64,000 nt of DNA from Algoriphagus sp. NG3 (GTDB lineage: Bacteria; Bacteroidota; Bacteroidia; Cytophagales; Cyclobacteriaceae): the NCBI RefSeq assembly GCF_034119865.1, contig NZ_CP139421.1, positions 62,001-126,000 of the forward strand, read 5' to 3'. The notes under the pieces were generated by a model. The model ran no database searches. It saw only the letters and a list, made by a program, of their open reading frames with translations, and was not told the origin of the DNA. Numbering within the stretch: position 1 is the first letter of the stretch; the number at the start of each line of letters is the position of its first letter. Positions 38,601 through 46,475 of the stretch are shown piece after piece. The translations under genes and the position numbers were made by a program.

Positions 38601-39946
38601 TGGCAATTTCTAATTCTGCAGGCGCTGAAGTTCAGCGGCCGCTTGCCACGGTGGTGGTGGGCGGGTTGATTTCTGCTACGTTCCTGACCTTGATCGTGCT
38701 TCCGGTGCTCTATGTTTTGTTTAAAGCCAAATCCGGGCCGTCTTCTTCACCCAAAAAAGTACTGGCCTCTATGGTACTGATTTCAATGTGCACTTTTGCC
38801 GTGCAGGCACAGGAGTCTCCGCTTACACTGGAGCAGGCTGTAGAGCTGGGATTGGAGAGAAATCTCACCATAAAGGCAGCCGACAAGTCGCTTGAGATGG
38901 CTACTGCCAAAATCGCCCAAGGCTGGAATCTGGACAAGACGAGTATTTATTATGCGGAGGACAAAAATGACCTCGCCGAAAATGGGATTTATAATAGGAG
39001 ATGGGGGCTAAGCCAAAGTTTTGCCTTTCCGACGCTTTATGGAGCGCAGAAAAATTTCTTGGAAGCCGGGGCAGAAATGCAACTCAGTCAGTTTGAACTT
39101 CAAAAGAGAAAGCTGGAAGGCGAGATTAGTAAGGGATTTATTACAGTAAAATATTGGCAGGAACTGATAGAAAACTATGGGTATCTCGATTCACTCTATG
39201 CTGAATTTACCCATGCAGCTACCCGTAAGTTTGATACAGGGGAAAGTAATTACCTGGAGAAATTGACGGCTGCAGGGAAGCGGCAGGAAATCAGTCTCAA
39301 GAGTAGTGAGGCCAGTGAAAATTATCTGATGGCGCTGGATCAGTTGAAATTATTGCTGAATTGGGAAGGAGATCTTGTGCTTGCGGAAGAGGATGTCCTG
39401 CTGGACTCTTCTTTATCAGAAGATTGGTCTGCGCATCCCGGTGTAGAATACTATGAAAATGCAGTCAATCAGTCTGTATATCAGATTCAGACTGAAAGGC
39501 GTAAGCTACTTCCGGATATCAATGTGGATGTGTTTCGCGGGACTAATCCCGGAGCAAATGCAAAGGTTTATCCGGGATTTCAGGCGGGAATAGCGGTACC
39601 TCTATTTTTCGGAGCGCAAAAGTCCCATATCAAAACCAGCGAATACCAACAGCAGAAAATCCAACTCGAAGCAGAGCAGTATAGGAATCAGCTGGAAAGT
39701 CATGCACAGCAATTGGGACGGCAGCTTGATCAGAATATCCGCGTCATAAATTATTATGAAGCCGAAGGCAAAACGCTTTCGGTTCAAATACTGGAACAGG
39801 CCAGGCGATCCTATCAGGAAGGAGAAATTGATTTTCTCCAGTACGTGCAGCTGATAGAGAATTCCAGAACGATTACCCTCCAATATCTGCAGAGCAAATT
39901 TGCCTATCAACAAACTATTTTGGACATCAACTACCTTCTGAACTGA
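35624..39946 (+). CDS. CusA/CzcA heavy-metal RND permease fused to TolC
   Basis: This 1440-residue protein is a fusion of two normally separate pump parts. Residues 1-1035 are a heavy-metal RND permease: the TM4 signature DFGIIIDGAVIIVEF has Asp400 and Asp406, as in the HME subfamily exporting Cu(I), Ag(I), Zn, Co or Cd. A short linker leads to a second hydrophobic segment (about 1044-1062), KKVLASMVLISMCTFAVQA, that looks like a signal peptide with cleavage site VQA|Q. Residues 1063-1440 form a complete TolC-like outer-membrane channel. No start codon suits a separate tolC. The stop overlaps the adaptor start by 1 bp. Metal specificity is not decidable. Confidence 0.95.
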   Translation: MLDRIIQWSIAHKLIIFIFIAAWIGFGVFALGNLPIGAVPDVTTNQVQVITTSRNLATEDVEKYLTYPVELEMANLPGVTEIRSVSKFGLSVVTIVFEDKMGTYLPRQLIAERIKIAEESIPAGFGSPVMGPISTGLGEIFQYVIDVEPGYESEYDITDLRTIQDWVVRRQLSGIEGVVEVNTWGGFLKQYEVAINPERLKGMQLDIAEVYHAMEENNSIAGGGYIEKTNESFFIRGEGLVSSLEDIRNIVVEVRNGAPVYIRDIAEVGFGHANRFGAITANGEGEKVLGQVMMLKGADSKGTIDRVRERLEEMKTSLPEGIVINGFLDRSELIGRTTFTIAENLILGCLIVVFVVVLLLGNLRSGLVVASVIPLSLLFALSMMYIFGVDANLMSLGAIDFGIIIDGAVIIVEFIAFQFTRADHQLAGLSKSQRQAKKDEISFTGASKMMHSAIFGQIIIIIVFIPILSLTGVEGKMFRPMAEVFSFALIGAMILGLTYVPVVSALFLKTTPPGPKNISTRIINGLNKIYEPAITWALDHTKPVLITAFGLLVGTIFLFTSMGSEFVPTLDEGDFVIQPVLKTGTTLTNTVATVTEIEKILKEFPEVNQIVTRIGAAEIPTDPMSMEESDVIVTLKPRSEWTTVETKDELADKFKEALEVIPEMEYEFTQPIEMRFNELITGVRADLAIKVFGEDLDVLLKTAQEIEAAIQGVEGAADIILEKVDGLPQMKIEYNRGKIAKFGLNISDLNEVVTMGFAGMTAGTVFEGEKQFDLVVRFAEPFRKDIRHLEQASIQLPNGGSVPLSELATISYTKGPAKISRDNTNRRVVIGVNVRNRDLQSVVDDIQGIVASQIDLPEGYRVDYGGQFENLQKARNRLMIAVPIALFLIFVLLYFAFSSTRDALMIYSAIPLSAIGGIALLWIRDMPFSISAGVGFIALFGIAVLNGIVLIEHFKSMESHYINLKDLVIKGAKERLRPVLLTASAAALGFLPMAISNSAGAEVQRPLATVVVGGLISATFLTLIVLPVLYVLFKAKSGPSSSPKKVLASMVLISMCTFAVQAQESPLTLEQAVELGLERNLTIKAADKSLEMATAKIAQGWNLDKTSIYYAEDKNDLAENGIYNRRWGLSQSFAFPTLYGAQKNFLEAGAEMQLSQFELQKRKLEGEISKGFITVKYWQELIENYGYLDSLYAEFTHAATRKFDTGESNYLEKLTAAGKRQEISLKSSEASENYLMALDQLKLLLNWEGDLVLAEEDVLLDSSLSEDWSAHPGVEYYENAVNQSVYQIQTERRKLLPDINVDVFRGTNPGANAKVYPGFQAGIAVPLFFGAQKSHIKTSEYQQQKIQLEAEQYRNQLESHAQQLGRQLDQNIRVINYYEAEGKTLSVQILEQARRSYQEGEIDFLQYVQLIENSRTITLQYLQSKFAYQQTILDINYLLN

Positions 39947-41106
39947 TGAAGAATTTCCCTATAAAATCAATCCTTAATGTATCACTTTTGGCAGGCGGTC
40001 TGTTGTTTTTCCAATGCAATGGATCGGACAACACCGAAAATAAAGGAGTGGAAGTGGAGGAGGGTACATCCTCAGGTCCATTTATGATGGTTTCCCAAAA
40101 GCAGTTTGAGACGATGAAGATGACTTGGGGAAGCCTGCAGCTGGAAGAATTCTCGGAAGGCCTGTCTGTGCAGGGCATGGTGAAAGTTCCTGTGGAGGGA
40201 ATTCAAGAGATTTCGGCTTTTTTTGGAGGATATGTCAGTGGGTTGAATAAGCTGGAAGGTGAGCCCGTAAAGAAAGGTGAGGTGCTTTTCTATCTGGAAA
40301 ATCCTGATTTCATCCGATTGCAGCAGGATTTCCTGGAGACAACTAGCCAGTTGGGATATTTGAAAGCGGAATATGAGCGCCAAAAGACCCTGTATGGGGA
40401 GCAGATCTCTGCCCAAAAAATCTACTTGAAAGCGGAGGCGGACTATCAGGGATCCAAAGCCAAGGCAGAAAGTTTGAAGCGTCAGTTGGCAATGATCAAT
40501 ATTAATGCAGATCAGTTGAAGCCGGAGAATATCCGCTCAAAAGTCCCGGTGCTATCACCCATTTCGGGGTTTGTGGATGGAATTCACTTGGTGCAGGGTT
40601 CGTTTTTGGCTGTTGGAGGAAAGGCCATGACCATCATTAGCAAAGAACACTTACATATAGAATTGGTGATTTTCGAGAAGGATGCGGCGAATGTCCATAA
40701 GGGGCAGAGAGTGCAGGTTTCCATTCCTGATCTGCCCGGGAGAACTTTCGAGGCCGAGGTGTTTGTGGTAGGTCAGTCGATCAATAATGAGCGTCAGATC
40801 AATGTGCATGCACATATGCGGAATGAAAAAGAAGGTGAAATGCTCGTTCCGGGAATGTTTTTGGAAGCCAAGCTGATCAGGGATCCCAAAGAAGCTTGGG
40901 TGGTTCCTGTGACTGCTGTGGTGGTATCCGAAGGCGAAAGCTATGTGCTGGTGCAGCGGGAAATAACTGAGAATGGATTCAAATTGGAGAAAGTGGTAGT
41001 GAAGACGGATTTGGAAAGTGATGGGATGATAGAGCTATTGCCAAATGAAGGACTTGATGACAACACGGTTATTTTGACGCGTGGAGGATTTAATCTGCTG
41101 CCTTAG
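39946..41106 (+). CDS. Heavy-metal RND periplasmic adaptor (CusB-like)
   Basis: The 386-residue membrane fusion protein has an N-terminal export signal ending FFQC, a relaxed lipobox that may lipidate Cys24. The first barrel and lipoyl half appears around residues 80-130 (GGYVSGLNKLEGEPVKKGEVLFYLENP), followed by a helical hairpin (about 125-190), the second lipoyl half (VLSPISGFVDGIHLVQGSFL) and a C-terminal barrel. It completes the metal efflux system whose other two parts are fused in the preceding gene. No Met-rich copper-binding N-terminus like that of E. coli CusB is visible. Confidence 0.92.
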   Translation: MKNFPIKSILNVSLLAGGLLFFQCNGSDNTENKGVEVEEGTSSGPFMMVSQKQFETMKMTWGSLQLEEFSEGLSVQGMVKVPVEGIQEISAFFGGYVSGLNKLEGEPVKKGEVLFYLENPDFIRLQQDFLETTSQLGYLKAEYERQKTLYGEQISAQKIYLKAEADYQGSKAKAESLKRQLAMININADQLKPENIRSKVPVLSPISGFVDGIHLVQGSFLAVGGKAMTIISKEHLHIELVIFEKDAANVHKGQRVQVSIPDLPGRTFEAEVFVVGQSINNERQINVHAHMRNEKEGEMLVPGMFLEAKLIRDPKEAWVVPVTAVVVSEGESYVLVQREITENGFKLEKVVVKTDLESDGMIELLPNEGLDDNTVILTRGGFNLLP

Positions 41107-41133
41107 GGGTGGTAACCGCAGGTATTGCTGTAG

Positions 41134-41382
41134 TTTGGCTATAAAGGATCACTTGTTAGCGGTTTGTCGTCTGATCGTAATGCTGAATTTGTCATTGGTC
41201 TATCTCTCCCGGTTTATGTGGAGGTCTTCGATGGCAGCAATAATAATGTGGCAGATCTGACCAGTCAGGTCACTCAAAAAGCAAACAAGGTGAACATGAC
41301 TCACCTTGGAAAAGGTTCCTATTACTTAAAAGCCATCTTTAGGGGAGGTTTTATAGAGACAAAACGTGTTGTGATAGACTAG
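41134..41382 (+). pseudogene. Remnant resembling a type IX secretion C-terminal sorting domain
   Basis: An open segment without a credible start codon encodes about 82 residues. Its second half follows the T9SS type A sorting-domain pattern: a VYVEVFDGSNNNV strand, an NMTHLGKGSYYLKAIF segment corresponding to 'lsxLpkGiYxlki', and a closing ETKRVVID. The upstream frame is closed by stops at 41113 and 41131 and no cargo domain is present, so it appears to be the tail of a lost secreted protein. Confidence 0.4.
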
Positions 41383-41699
41383 ATAGGGGACTCCGACGCT
41401 ATCCCAAAACGCACAACATTGCTTACCCCCAACTGCTTACTTTACAACAGGTTTTTGCTAAGCATATAGAGGGCACAATGGACATGGAAATTCACTTCCC
41501 TTATGAACCCTTTACAAGGGTTAGTGACTCCGTCATTCCAACTAATACTTCTTCCCCTGTTACGTCACTACAGTTCTTTAGCTATCTGTTTTAAAAGAAA
41601 GTTTAATAAGTTGAGCTGTGGTTATTTTTGCGATGCTCTCTGGTACTAGAGTAGAAAAAATCTAAAAATAGGTTAGTTTTTTTTTGTTCTTATCAATAT
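41383..41699. promoter_or_regulatory. Gene-free stretch upstream of the arsenic operon
   Basis: No gene was seen. A hairpin AACCCTT-TAC-AAGGGTT lies at 41506-41522. TATTTTTG at 41623-41630 matches the -7 consensus and is the best candidate promoter of the arsenic operon, placing the start site about 90 bp upstream of the arsR start, with the operator-like palindrome inside the leader. Confidence 0.45.
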
Positions 41700-41715
41700 A
41701 TTGTAATATTGCAAT
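41700..41715. promoter_or_regulatory. Candidate ArsR operator 1
   Basis: ATTGTAATATTGCAAT is a near-perfect palindrome (14 of 16 positions self-complementary) lying 13 bp before the preferred arsR start. The sequence at 42091 matches it at 13 of 16 positions and lies at nearly the same distance from the next gene. Confidence 0.6.
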
Positions 41716-41728
41716 GAAACAACAAGCT

Positions 41729-42064
41729 ATGGGAGTCACCAAGACAGATTTATTTACTCAAGAGCAGAATGAGCTGGCACAGATTGCCAAAGTATTCGCA
41801 CATCCTGCCCGGGTGGCGATTATCCAAATCCTGCTACGATCCAACACCTGTATCAACGGGGATTTGGTTCAGGAGCTCGGACTGGCACAGGCTACCATCA
41901 GTCAACATCTCAGAGAACTCAAGCAAGTGGGTATTATACAAGGCACGATCGAAGGTGTTTCGGTAAGCTATTGTATCAATCCGGTCAGATGGGCGCATAT
42001 TCAGCAATTGTTCAATGAAGTGTTTGATCAGTTTCATGCTCCGGATAGTTCCTGTTGCAAATAA
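41729..42064 (+). CDS. arsR: ArsR/SmtB-family arsenic-responsive repressor
   Basis: The 111-residue winged-helix repressor starts at MGVTKTDLFT. An ATG at 41714 would add five residues but overlaps the putative operator. The DNA-reading helix-turn-helix is GDLVQELGLAQATISQHLRELKQVGII (about 41-67). Cysteines that could bind As(III) are in NTCING, VSYCIN and the C-terminal DSSCCK. The family releases DNA when arsenite binds thiols. The gene heads an operon with DUF6428, arsC and acr3, so it is the likely regulator of all four. Confidence 0.9.
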   Translation: MGVTKTDLFTQEQNELAQIAKVFAHPARVAIIQILLRSNTCINGDLVQELGLAQATISQHLRELKQVGIIQGTIEGVSVSYCINPVRWAHIQQLFNEVFDQFHAPDSSCCK

Positions 42065-42090
42065 AGGTTTAAAAAAATTTACATTCATCT

Positions 42091-42106
42091 ATCGTATTAT
42101 CGCAAT
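42091..42106. promoter_or_regulatory. Candidate ArsR operator 2
   Basis: ATCGTATTATCGCAAT lies 14 bp before the DUF6428 start and agrees with the palindrome upstream of arsR at 13 of 16 positions. Its position between arsR and the effector genes suggests a second, internally controlled promoter. Confidence 0.55.
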
Positions 42107-42120
42107 AAACAGTTTTGATT

Positions 42121-42591
42121 ATGAAGCTATCAGAAGTAAAAAAAGCATTGGGCCAATTGGACAGCATTGCATTTCAATTACCGGACGGTACTTTGGTCCC
42201 TACCCATTTTCATGTCACGGAAGTAGGTAAAATCTCCAAGCATTTTATTGATTGTGGAGGGACAGTGAGAACTGAAAATGTGGCAAACTTCCAACTTTGG
42301 AATGCGGATGATTACAATCACCGCCTTCACCCGGAAAAGCTGAACAACATCATAGAATTGTCAGAGAAAGTATTGGGGCTGGAAGATCTGGAAGTGGAAG
42401 TGGAATATCAGGCGGAAACCATCGGAAAATTCGGGTTAGAATTTGATGGCACAAACTTTCTGCTGACTAGCAAACAGACCGACTGCCTGGCCAAGGACAA
42501 ATGTGGTATCCCTCAGGAAAAACAAAAATTAAGCCTTGCAGGTATGTCTGCCAGTGCGAATTCCTGTGAACCTGGATCAGGGTGTTGTTAA
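42121..42591 (+). CDS. DUF6428 family protein of the arsenic operon
   Basis: The 156-residue soluble protein begins MKLSEVKKALGQLDSIAFQLPDG and has a mid-region VPTHFHVTEVGKISKHFIDCGG, as in the DUF6428 family that recurs between arsR and arsC in Bacteroidota. Cysteines cluster in the last third (DCLAKDKCG) and at the extreme C-terminus (SCEPGSGCC), while His residues lie in THFHV and NHRLHP. A thiol-rich tail in an arsenic operon suggests metalloid binding or delivery, but the family has no proven activity. The ATG at 42121 is preferred over an upstream TTG. Confidence 0.75.
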   Translation: MKLSEVKKALGQLDSIAFQLPDGTLVPTHFHVTEVGKISKHFIDCGGTVRTENVANFQLWNADDYNHRLHPEKLNNIIELSEKVLGLEDLEVEVEYQAETIGKFGLEFDGTNFLLTSKQTDCLAKDKCGIPQEKQKLSLAGMSASANSCEPGSGCC

Positions 42592-42616
42592 TGTAACCAG
42601 GCTACCTATAAACCTT

Positions 42617-43237
42617 ATGAATGTGAAATTATTGCCTGGCCTGGCCGCCACTGTTGAACAGGCTAGGTCACTTCCTATACCTGAAGAAAGAAAGGAATCG
42701 TTAAGGGTTCTGATCGGTTATATCCAGTCAAAGCTTGTGGCAGGGGAAGATATAAACTTAAACTTTATCTGCACCCACAATTCCAGGAGGAGTCAGTTTT
42801 CCCAGATCTGGGCACAGACAGCTGCCGATTATTTTGGGGTTCCTGCTGATTGCTATTCAGGGGGAGTGGAAGTGACAGAATTCAATGAGCGGGCTGTGCA
42901 ATCCATCAAGAGAAGCGGGTTCAGGGTGACCAAAAAAGGGACAGAAAATCCGGTGTATTTCATTTTCCACTCAGATGAAGCGGAGCCGATTTCTGCCTTT
43001 TCCAAACTCTTTGATGATCCGATAAACAAGGCCCAAAGGTTTGCCGCAGTGATGACCTGCGCACATGCGGATGAAAATTGTCCTTTTATCCCCGGTACGG
43101 AGAATAGAATTCCGGTGAGATATGAGGATCCCAAAAAGTATGACGGAACTTCCGAAGAGGCTAGCCGCTATGATGAAAGATCTATGCAGATTGCCTCTGA
43201 AATGTTCTATGTTTTTGGACAAGTCAATAGCCAATAA
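42617..43237 (+). CDS. arsC: Thioredoxin-coupled arsenate reductase (LMW-phosphatase type)
   Basis: The 206-residue protein has a low-molecular-weight phosphatase P-loop, CTHNSRR (Cys52, Arg58). A second redox segment, [10 protein letters not shown], contains Cys148 and Cys155 in the CX6C spacing of the Staphylococcus aureus ArsC type. The three cysteines are those needed for arsenate attack and the disulfide relay reduced by thioredoxin. The N-terminal 45 residues are an extra helical extension compared with the 131-residue S. aureus enzyme. It ends 2 bp before acr3, so arsenite produced here is exported by the neighbour. Confidence 0.9.
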   Translation: MNVKLLPGLAATVEQARSLPIPEERKESLRVLIGYIQSKLVAGEDINLNFICTHNSRRSQFSQIWAQTAADYFGVPADCYSGGVEVTEFNERAVQSIKRSGFRVTKKGTENPVYFIFHSDEAEPISAFSKLFDDPINKAQRFAAVMTCAHADENCPFIPGTENRIPVRYEDPKKYDGTSEEASRYDERSMQIASEMFYVFGQVNSQ

Positions 43238-43239
43238 GT

Positions 43240-44298
43240 ATGACCGCGTCTCAAAAAAAGCTAGGGTTTCTGGATAAAAATCTGACCTGGTGGATTTTTC
43301 TTGCGATGGGTGTGGGTGTGGGGATAGGATATCTGATTCCATCCAGCTCTGATTTTATCAATTCTTTTAGCTCAGGAAGTACAAATATCCCGATCGCTTT
43401 AGGCTTGATCCTGATGATGTATCCTCCTTTGGCTAAGGTGGACTATAAGCTTTTGCCTAAGGTTTTCAAAAATGTACGGATTCTCAGTATTTCATTGATT
43501 CTGAATTGGATTATAGGACCTGTGTTAATGTTTGCGCTGGCACTGATTTTCCTTCAGGATTATCCTGAATACATGGTGGGACTGATCCTTATCGGGCTGG
43601 CCCGCTGTATCGCGATGGTATTGGTGTGGAATGATCTCGCAGAAGGCAGTAGTGAATATGGAGCTGGCTTGGTGGCGCTGAACAGCATCTTTCAAGTATT
43701 TATGTACAGCTTTTATGCTTGGGTATTTATTACTGTTCTTCCGCCTTATTTCGGCTTTGAAGGGGCCATTGTTGACATATCTATAGGAACCATTGCTGAA
43801 AGTGTAGCCATTTATTTGGGAATTCCTTTTCTGGCAGGTATTCTCAGCAGGGTGGTCTTGGTAAGGGTGAAAGGTGAAGATTGGTATAAAAATGTATTTA
43901 TACCGACAATTTCTCCCATGACTCTCATCGCGCTGCTATTTACTATTGTAGTGATGTTTTCGCTCAAAGGCGACTTGATCATGGAAATCCCGATGGATGT
44001 GGTGCGGATTGCTATCCCGTTGTTGGTATATTTCACCTTGATGTTTATCATCGGGTTTTTCTTCAGCAAGGCAATGGGAGCCACGTACGACAAAAATGCC
44101 GCTATCTCTTTCACGGCAGCAGGGAATAACTTTGAGCTGGCTATAGCAGTAGCCATTGCGGTATTTGGTATTGACTCAGGACAGGCATTTACGGGAGTGA
44201 TAGGTCCATTGGTGGAAGTTCCCGCTTTGATTATTCTGGTGAGGGGTTCCTTTTGGCTGAGAGATAAATATTATGGTGTGCCCAAACTTGCCGATTGA
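43240..44298 (+). CDS. acr3: ACR3-family arsenite efflux permease
   Basis: The 352-residue protein has ten predicted transmembrane helices in the BASS-superfamily fold. It carries ACR3 hallmarks: [14 protein letters not shown] (about 60-75), [18 protein letters not shown] (about 125-142) with the conserved cysteine in ARCIAMV that binds As(III), and [18 protein letters not shown] (about 290-307). It exports arsenite using the proton gradient. It closes the arsR-DUF6428-arsC-acr3 operon, with a 2-bp gap from arsC. Confidence 0.95.
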   Translation: MTASQKKLGFLDKNLTWWIFLAMGVGVGIGYLIPSSSDFINSFSSGSTNIPIALGLILMMYPPLAKVDYKLLPKVFKNVRILSISLILNWIIGPVLMFALALIFLQDYPEYMVGLILIGLARCIAMVLVWNDLAEGSSEYGAGLVALNSIFQVFMYSFYAWVFITVLPPYFGFEGAIVDISIGTIAESVAIYLGIPFLAGILSRVVLVRVKGEDWYKNVFIPTISPMTLIALLFTIVVMFSLKGDLIMEIPMDVVRIAIPLLVYFTLMFIIGFFFSKAMGATYDKNAAISFTAAGNNFELAIAVAIAVFGIDSGQAFTGVIGPLVEVPALIILVRGSFWLRDKYYGVPKLAD

Positions 44299-44482
44299 TG
44301 CAAAGTATGATTCAGAAAAACAAGGCAAGCCATTTGATGCGTCCCAATATCATCTTGGAAATATAGTGATAACTCATGCAGTCAAAGAAGCACGGGATAG
44401 AGATGTGTTTCAATCCAAGGGGAGGATTTCAGCTATAGAAGAAACTGCTGTAGTTTGGAACCATGAAAATCAATTTAAATAC

Positions 44483-45202
44483 ATGAAAATCGCTTTTTTT
44501 TCAGATGTGCATGCCAATTTACCTGCGCTTAAAGTGGTTTTAAAAGACATTGAGCGTGAAAATCCGGACAGAGTTTTTTGCCTGGGTGATATGGTGGGCT
44601 ATCATATCTGGCCGGAGGAGGTAGTTAGGCAAGTGAGGAAGCTTGGAGTCCCGACTTTGATGGGGAACCATGAAGAGGGGCTGCAATTGAATCCTGAAAT
44701 AGGCACCAATGGTGCAATCACGCTTTCCTTGATCAGTCTCGAAACTAAGAATTACCTCTTGGAACTTCCCCGTGAATTGAACACTTCCTATGAGCTCGAT
44801 GGTAAAAAAATGAATCTATGGATGGTGCACGGCAGCCCAAAGGCAATCGACGATTACATGACAGAGGATTATCCCGAGCAGGAAGTGCTGTCCATGATGC
44901 GTGAGCGGAATGCTGATATTTTGCTTTGTGGGCATACCCACAAGCCCTTTCATCGGGTTATACAGGATGGGGATAAGTTGAGACATGTCATTAACTTGGG
45001 TTCTGTAGGCAAACCTAAAGACGGGGATCTCCGGGCCGGATATGTGCTGGTAGATCTTTACCAACTGCTGTCATCGAAAGAACCTAAGGCCTGGCAACCT
45101 GACTTTCGCAGACTTTCCTATGACTTGGAATCCTCCGTTCAGGCATTGAGAAACAGTGAGTTCCCGGACAAGTATGCGGATGCTTTGGCTCAAGGGAAAT
45201 AG
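44483..45202 (+). CDS. Metallophosphoesterase (calcineurin-like, YfcE/MJ0936 group)
   Basis: The 239-residue protein starts at the ATG at 44483, directly before the first metal motif FFSDVHAN. Further dimetal motifs follow in order: CLGDMVGY, LMGNHEE, WMVHGSP and LLCGHTHKPF, all family ligands being present. Such enzymes hydrolyse phosphodiesters or phosphomonoesters, but the physiological substrate is not predictable. The frame is open upstream into acr3 without family similarity, so the longer form is rejected. It is separated from acr3 by 184 bp and is probably not part of the arsenic operon. Confidence 0.85.
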   Translation: MKIAFFSDVHANLPALKVVLKDIERENPDRVFCLGDMVGYHIWPEEVVRQVRKLGVPTLMGNHEEGLQLNPEIGTNGAITLSLISLETKNYLLELPRELNTSYELDGKKMNLWMVHGSPKAIDDYMTEDYPEQEVLSMMRERNADILLCGHTHKPFHRVIQDGDKLRHVINLGSVGKPKDGDLRAGYVLVDLYQLLSSKEPKAWQPDFRRLSYDLESSVQALRNSEFPDKYADALAQGK

Positions 45203-45413
45203 TAGCTAAGGGTACTTTGCTTTTTCGATTGTATGTTATTTCATGAGGACTATCAGCAAGAGCAATCAGAATTTCTCAGTTCTCCTGACATACCGTTGTC
45301 ACTAGTCCGTTTTAGTTTTGAAACATCAAAAACTAACTAGAAAAACATATGAAATCGACACGATTAAAATCATCATTAAAACACACAGGATAATGATTAT
45401 TTTAATCGTCAAA

Positions 45414-45441
45414 GATTCTCCCGAGAATCGGGACAGGCTAT
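45414..45441. repeat. Palindromic dispersed repeat (copy 1)
   Basis: The unit contains the palindrome TCCCGA-GAA-TCGGGA followed by CAGGCTAT. A degenerate copy lies at 47187-47218, sharing CCCGA, GGACAGGCTAT and spacing. It lies just upstream of the NmrA-like gene start. Confidence 0.5.
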
Positions 45442-45470
45442 CTGGCAATTCAAAAACAAAAAATAAACAG

Positions 45471-46391
45471 ATGAATGTAATCGTAGGAGCAACTGGGCAA
45501 GTAGGGTTGTTTCTTATCAATGACCTAAAATCCAAAGGATTAGATGTTAGGGCAGTCGTAAGAAATCCAGAGAAACTTTCTGATAAAACCATTGAAACAA
45601 GAACCGCAGATCTGTTCAAAGTGGAGGAGCTTAAAAAAGCATTTGAAGGAGGTACGAATGTTTTTGTTTTGACACCGGAAAATCCTGCCTCCCATGATAT
45701 AATTGATGATACGAAACGGATTGTTGCCAATTACAAGGAAGCCATCCAAGCTACCGGAATCAAGAGGGTTATTGCTTTGTCATGCGTAGGAGCGCATATT
45801 GACAGTAATACAGGCAATGTGTTAATGTCAAGGATTTTGGAGCAATCCCTGGATGATCTGGAAATTGAAAAGGTTTTTGTCAGACCTTCCTACTACTATA
45901 GCAACTGGTTGGGGTATGTGGAAACTATGGAACAATACGGCGTGTTACCGACATTTTTTCCTGGAGATCTGGAAATAGAAATGAATTCCCCTGTTGATCT
46001 AGCGGAATTCTTAGCCAGAGTAATGGTCGATACTTCGTCTGAGAAGAAAAGAATTTATGAACTGACAGGTCAAAAGTATAGTTCACTCGATGTTGCAGCT
46101 GCTTTTTCCAAATTGCTCAATAAAAAAATATCCCTTCAGCCAATAACTAAAGACAAGTGGGTAGAGACGCTTGTGTCAGTAGGTTTTACTGAAAATTCAG
46201 CGGATAATCTCTCCGATATGACACAGGCTGTCATCGACAATAAAACCGTTCCTGAATATCCCGAGCATGCTGTAAAACTCCCAACTACTTTGAATACCTA
46301 TTTTAGAAGGGCAATTGAAACGATAGCATGTTTTCTTCAAATTAATTGGAGAAATGGAGTTGATAATGATGGGGGCACCATCCGATTTTAA
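45471..46391 (+). CDS. NmrA-like NAD(P)-binding oxidoreductase
   Basis: The 306-residue protein of the atypical short-chain dehydrogenase group begins MNVIVGATGQVGLFLINDL, a Rossmann GxxGxxG dinucleotide motif. VRAVVRNPEKL follows, the usual NADP-preferring arginine region of QorB/NmrA proteins. The classical catalytic Tyr-Lys pair is absent, as in the NmrA group, whose members act as quinone reductases or redox sensors. The ATG at 45471 is chosen because the frame upstream shows no similarity and contains the repeat. An AraC-type regulator follows after 84 bp. Confidence 0.8.
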   Translation: MNVIVGATGQVGLFLINDLKSKGLDVRAVVRNPEKLSDKTIETRTADLFKVEELKKAFEGGTNVFVLTPENPASHDIIDDTKRIVANYKEAIQATGIKRVIALSCVGAHIDSNTGNVLMSRILEQSLDDLEIEKVFVRPSYYYSNWLGYVETMEQYGVLPTFFPGDLEIEMNSPVDLAEFLARVMVDTSSEKKRIYELTGQKYSSLDVAAAFSKLLNKKISLQPITKDKWVETLVSVGFTENSADNLSDMTQAVIDNKTVPEYPEHAVKLPTTLNTYFRRAIETIACFLQINWRNGVDNDGGTIRF

Positions 46392-46475
46392 TTTGGAAAG
46401 GAATAGGCAGAAATAACTGAATTTTTAAGTTGTATATAGCGTTACATATACCTACCTCGTCTTTCACTTACCTGA

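Noticed and set aside
44273..44482. N-terminal extension of the metallophosphoesterase into acr3
   Set aside because: The first metal motif begins right after the ATG at 44483, and the extension overlaps the acr3 end without similarity to the family.
45318..45470. N-terminal extension of the NmrA-like protein
   Set aside because: The Rossmann motif starts directly at the ATG at 45471, and the upstream frame encodes the repeat and low-complexity Ile/Lys sequence.
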